Origin: Delta-02 sp964513565
GTDB lineage: Bacteria > Desulfobacterota > Syntrophorhabdia > Syntrophorhabdales > Syntrophorhabdaceae
DNA: 64,000 bases
Reading direction: 5' to 3'
Assembly (NCBI GenBank): GCA_964513565.1
Contig: CAZENE010000013.1
Location: forward strand, 1 to 64,000
Of the stretch, positions 61,701 to 64,000 are shown piece after piece; positions within the stretch are counted from its first letter, which is position 1, and each line of letters starts with the position of its first letter. The position numbers were made by a program, and so were the translations under genes. The notes under the pieces are model-generated. The model saw only the letters and a program-made list of their open reading frames with translations, ran no database searches and was not told the origin of the DNA.

Positions 61701-63198
61701 GCGTGTCCATGTCAAAAAGTATGGTGTTCGACGTGTCGTATATGGGATCGAAGACGCCTTGGCTGTTGAAGACCCGGGTGCACCGCGCCAGTTCCATCCG
61801 GGTCACATGCCCGTCCCGGGCGAAGATCTTTAAAGGTCCCCAGGCGTTATGGAAGACAATGTCCTCCTCGATGGCCTGATCTATCTCCCATCGGTGGGCC
61901 GGCATTTCATCCCATGTTTCGAGGGCCACGATGTGAACCTCTGGCGCGCCGAGCCTTCGCGCCGTAATAGCCGTGTCCATCGCGACATTTCCGCCCCCGA
62001 CGACGAAAACCTTCTTCCCGACCGAAATGTTCTTCCCCGTGTTGACGCTCTTGAGAAAATCAAGGGCGCTAACCACCCCGGTCGCGTCCTCGTTTGCAAG
62101 CCCGAGTTTCCTGCGGCCGTGCGCCCCGGATGCTATAAACGTCGAATCGAAGGAATCAAGGACGTCGTCGAGCGGAAGATGAACCCCTATCCGGGTATTC
62201 ATCTTAAGTTCGATACCCATTCGCTCCGCGATCGAAAATTCCCTTGCCAGGACTCCCCGGGGCAGCCTGTAGGCGGGGACGCCGGCGTACAGCATGCCGC
62301 CGGGTTTTTCGTTTGCATCGAAGACGGTTACACGGTAGCCTGCCTTGCGCAATTCTGCCGCGCATGTCATGCCCGCGGGACCCGCGCCGATCACCGCGGC
62401 TTTCTTCTCTTTTTCCGGGGCAATTGCCGGGAGAAGGGGTTCGCGGCGCCCGATCTCGTAGTCGGCGAGAAAACGCTTGAGCGCGCATATGGCTATCGGC
62501 TGATCGACCTGCCTCCCTCTCAGGCAGGCATTTTCGCATGGGTGAGCGCATATCCTGCCCATGATGCCGGGAAATAGTAGCTTGTCCCGGATAAGGTCCA
62601 GCGCCTCGAAGAATTTCCCCTCGGCAACAAGGCCGATATAGTCGCGGGCATTGAGATTGATGGGACAGGCAAAGACGCAGGGCGAAAGCTGCCTGTCAAT
62701 CATGTACGTGGACGGTATTGCCTGGGGGAAATTAATGAAGGCGGCGCTCCTGAGCGACATTTCCTCATTGTACACATTGCCCGCTTCGACCGGGCACGCG
62801 GCAGCGCACGACGTGCATGACGTGCATTTTTCGGGGATGACGCGCCTCGGCCGCGTTCTCAAGGTCGCCCGGAAATGTCCCGGCCCGCCTTCGAGGCGCA
62901 ATACCTCCGAGTTCATGAGAAGCTCGATATTCGGGTTCTTGCCGACCTCGACGAGTTTGGGTGCCATGACGCACATGGAGCAGTCATTCGTGGGAAATAT
63001 CTTGTCGAGCTGGGCCATGTTGCCGCCGATGTTCGGTTTGCGGTCTGCCAGGTAGACCTTGAACCCGGCTTCCACGCAGTTTCGTGCAGCCTCCATGCCC
63101 GCAATGCCCGCACCTATGATAAGGATGGTCCCGGATGCCACCGGGGCGTTCCCCCTGTCTTCGCTTTCCAGTCTATTTCCTCCTGTACAGTGCGTCAC
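58744..63198 (-). CDS. hdrA: Giant HdrA-like electron-bifurcating flavoprotein with embedded GltD/NfnB-type NAD(P)H module
   Basis: 1484 aa, about twice HdrA. Order: FAD motif GAGIAGMEAARNC (about 30) and DCSMCVMAP; [4Fe-4S] CTSCTSCAAACP; a GltD/NfnB-like insert (CVFACPINLNARDYIGLVAE; GAGPAGMTCAAELRKAGY; GGGNVAMDTAITARRLGA) that should bind NAD(P)H; ferredoxin-like CLSCRRCLGCGICAEFC; first HdrA block (QCVGSRNKENPYCSSICC; CNCGVNIGGVVDV); a second HdrA module (GGGIAGMTAALSIAEQGF; QCIGSRNTERQYCSRVCC); two C-terminal [4Fe-4S] sets (CAACLTCVRTCP, CKGCGTCAAECP). Start: GTG 63198 keeps the frame open, but AGGAGGA lies inside it and points to a start near CTG 63171. Confidence 0.9.
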   Translation of the reverse strand: MTHCTGGNRLESEDRGNAPVASGTILIIGAGIAGMEAARNCVEAGFKVYLADRKPNIGGNMAQLDKIFPTNDCSMCVMAPKLVEVGKNPNIELLMNSEVLRLEGGPGHFRATLRTRPRRVIPEKCTSCTSCAAACPVEAGNVYNEEMSLRSAAFINFPQAIPSTYMIDRQLSPCVFACPINLNARDYIGLVAEGKFFEALDLIRDKLLFPGIMGRICAHPCENACLRGRQVDQPIAICALKRFLADYEIGRREPLLPAIAPEKEKKAAVIGAGPAGMTCAAELRKAGYRVTVFDANEKPGGMLYAGVPAYRLPRGVLAREFSIAERMGIELKMNTRIGVHLPLDDVLDSFDSTFIASGAHGRRKLGLANEDATGVVSALDFLKSVNTGKNISVGKKVFVVGGGNVAMDTAITARRLGAPEVHIVALETWDEMPAHRWEIDQAIEEDIVFHNAWGPLKIFARDGHVTRMELARCTRVFNSQGVFDPIYDTSNTILFDMDTLILVIYETIDTAYLSGSPSIERHEDGRVRVDPVSLETTHKGVFAGGNAVTGPKSAIDAIAHGKRAAESMIRYLEGRDLLEGRLAEDDKILDEVPFPVPLKPRASIPRTPIADRRGFVETVGTLDEETAVEEAKRCLSCRRCLGCGICAEFCKPEAIDYCEGPAERVLDIGSIIIACGFDEFDSASMKEFGYHTFDNVLSSVDYERILSATGPTGAVVMRPSDGRIPGKIAFIQCVGSRNKENPYCSSICCMFAMEEAIISKEHHRDIEPTIFYMDTRTFGKGYDEHYERARSEYGVRYIRSAISRIYENPDTKDLDITYTDPYGAVVTETFHLVVLAVGLKPSKQLGGLVRIMNVASNDHGFVDTGPLSPLATSRPGIFVCGGSAAPRDISETVVEGSAAACEAAKSLAGLRWRDVAVPSVPDERDIAGQEPRIGVFICNCGVNIGGVVDVPAVSGYAAGLPDVVFADQYLFTCSQDTQEKIKNIIREFDLNRVIVASCSTRTHEPIFRSLVRDAGLNKYLFEMANIRDQCSWVHMHERGKATEKAKDLVRMAVANAHHIEPLSEKILPVEKAALVIGGGIAGMTAALSIAEQGFTVHIVEKEKRLGGNLNNIFTTLEGLDVRQFLGDMIRKITDHPLIHVHMNSEIIDSEGSRGSLLTEIMTSGRPAPEEIKHSVTILATGAAELKPEGLDLFGEDDRVTTQLHLEAALNARTLPEPGTCVMIQCIGSRNTERQYCSRVCCLTALKNAMAMKQKWPGCKIVIMFRDMMSYGFSEKYYAEARRMGIRFVRFSHRNGPAIKRKDSGLYVSCFDTALNETTGFSADRVVLSSAMIPNDTAGLAGIFKLPRTRDGFFHEAHMKLKPIDFAADGFYMAGTCHSPKNITETITQAQGAAGRALTVLARDSITVDAMVARVNADVCAACLTCVRTCPFGVPVIDEDGKAIIDAGKCKGCGTCAAECPAKAIDLMHSRDVQILAKVKAAIRS

Positions 63199-63550
63199 GG
63201 CCGCTATAGCCGGCGATTTCCACGCTGTTGCGCCGTGCGAGTTCTTTCATGTGACCGAAAACAATGTTCGTTTCGAGGCTAAGGTCACGGGCCAGTTCGG
63301 GCACCGCCGCCGGGCCCTGTCCAAGTCTTTCAAGGATACGGGCCCTTTCGACGGCCCGTTCAAGAAGGGGATCGAAAACGAGGGAGAACTGCCGTGGAGT
63401 AAAGCGTTCCCCGTACACATTCCCGGTCATGAGGACCTCCTGCTTTTGGAGGAGCCGTTCAAGCTTGAGGGCCCCGTCCGGATCCTGCTCCCTGACATAA
63501 TCGAGCATCGAGCGGCGCCGGGCATCAAGATCGTTATCCTGTGATCGCAT
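63173..63550 (-). CDS. Small winged-helix-like protein in the hdr cluster
   Basis: 125 aa without any cysteine, so it is not HdrC, which would carry two [4Fe-4S] motifs. N-terminal half is charged and helical (LDYVREQDPDGALKLERLLQ). The C-terminal half (AAVPELARDLSLETNIVFGH then a wing-like NSVEIAGYSGRDALYRRK) looks like a winged helix. It may be a regulator or a structural partner. Two bases after hdrB and overlapping the longest hdrA frame by 26. Confidence 0.6.
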   Translation of the reverse strand: MRSQDNDLDARRRSMLDYVREQDPDGALKLERLLQKQEVLMTGNVYGERFTPRQFSLVFDPLLERAVERARILERLGQGPAAVPELARDLSLETNIVFGHMKELARRNSVEIAGYSGRDALYRRK

Positions 63551-63552
63551 AA

Positions 63553-64000
63553 TTACCGGACCTGCTTTGTGACCGGAGTTATCCCCTGTTCCAGGGCCGA
63601 TATATTCACAATATGGCGCGCGGCGCCGGAAGTCTTGCCGAAAATAGCCAGTTCGAACACCTCCGGGAGAAAGAGAACGGGAAGAGGGGAGTCAAGGGAA
63701 TTGCCCCCGAGATACCGTGTCAGATCGAGGTTCAGCTGGCACAGCGGGCACGTTGTGACGATCGCCCCCGCACCTGCCCGTATCGCCGCTTTTATGATGC
63801 GCCCGGAAAGCTCGGCCGTCCTGCAGCCGTTTGTTATCGTTATGCTCGCGCCACAGCATTCCGTCTTGTGCTGCCACGGGAGCACTGTTGCTCCCAGAGC
63901 CTTCAGTATGATGTCCATTCCCGTGGGGTCCTCGACATCGTCGGACGGGGTAATACCCATGATGCGTGTCAGAAGGCATCCATAGTAGGTGACAGTGCGT
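63553..64000 (-). CDS. hdrB: Heterodisulfide reductase subunit B (partial, 5' end beyond the window)
   Basis: C-terminal CCG domain of HdrB. The frame is open to the window edge (VTYYGCLLTRIMGI). ECCGASITI and TTCPLCQLNLDLTRYL complete the C...CCG...CxxC pattern that holds the non-cubane [4Fe-4S] pair. Site of thiol/disulfide or equivalent two-electron chemistry; in MetVF-Hdr complexes the Hdr core passes electrons to MetVF. First visible gene of the cluster. Confidence 0.9.
   Translation of the reverse strand, partial: RTVTYYGCLLTRIMGITPSDDVEDPTGMDIILKALGATVLPWQHKTECCGASITITNGCRTAELSGRIIKAAIRAGAGAIVTTCPLCQLNLDLTRYLGGNSLDSPLPVLFLPEVFELAIFGKTSGAARHIVNISALEQGITPVTKQVR

Noticed and set aside
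1..64000. tRNA, rRNA or CRISPR arrays
   Set aside because: Reading through the intergenic regions showed no tRNA-like cloverleaf, rRNA sequence or regularly spaced repeats. A tRNAscan or Infernal run would settle this.

Overview
The window reads as a chromosomal segment of a strictly anaerobic, probably syntrophic or sulfate-reducer-like member of the Desulfobacterota (former Deltaproteobacteria). A Syntrophorhabdus/Syntrophales-type organism fits best, but this is inferred from gene content only. The evidence is an ATP-dependent class I benzoyl-CoA-reductase-type operon, a MetF/MetV/HdrA/HdrB/MvhD gene set, an ADP-forming acyl-CoA synthetase, a thiolase with its DUF35 partner, a multihaem cytochrome c, type III glutamine synthetase and UGA-encoded selenocysteine.

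Layout. 1-3.8 kb: poly(A) polymerase family gene, a cation-diffusion-facilitator gene whose N-terminal metal-binding cysteine is replaced by an in-frame TGA (candidate selenoprotein), a decayed endonuclease V gene and a B3/4-domain gene. 3.8-10 kb: RND efflux operon (outer membrane factor, pump, fusion protein) with a promoter. 10-11.3 kb: transposase relics around a lipocalin gene. 11.3-14.5 kb: DUF4126 protein, cytoplasmic superoxide dismutase, a secreted coiled-coil protein and a Crp/Fnr regulator divergent from the acyl-CoA synthetase. 16.7-26.1 kb: ordinary metabolic and housekeeping genes (glnN, sugar dehydrogenase, hydroxyacid dehydrogenase, fbp, DEAD-box helicase and others). 26.2-32.3 kb: geranylgeranyl-reductase-family flavoprotein, palindromic operators, a small internally duplicated protein, then the bzdNOPQ-like reductase operon with a near-consensus promoter. 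32.5-34.3 kb: secreted proteins, one carrying an in-frame stop. 34.3-39.7 kb: SOS mutagenesis cassette (lexA, imuB-like, DUF6504, dnaE2) with a GAAC-N4-GTTC box. 39.7-43.2 kb: exported superoxide dismutase, an 11-haem cytochrome split by a TGA, and an HD-domain protein. 43.5-47.2 kb: ruvX-mltG-thiolase-DUF35 and a GNAT gene. 47.3-52.6 kb: mreBCD-mrdA-rodA cell-shape operon. 52.7-55.9 kb: ppiD-like, tsaD and rsmA. 56.2-64 kb: metF-metV-(IS481 relic)-mvhD(Sec)-hdrA(fused)-wHTH-hdrB on the minus strand.

The most notable observation is that two genes, mvhD and the CDF transporter, each carry an in-frame TGA at a family cysteine. Each TGA is followed at bacterial-SECIS distance by a hairpin with the same three-base GGC apical loop. 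mvhD is an expected selenoprotein and supports Sec decoding in this organism. The CDF transporter is the less expected candidate and is hidden from normal gene calling. The hdr/met cluster resembles the acetogen MetVF-HdrABC-MvhD gene set, with a giant HdrA that embeds a GltD/NfnB-like NAD(P)H module. Seven gene remnants show ongoing decay: nfi, three transposase pieces, the split cytochrome, a secreted protein with a TAA, and a frameshifted small secreted gene.
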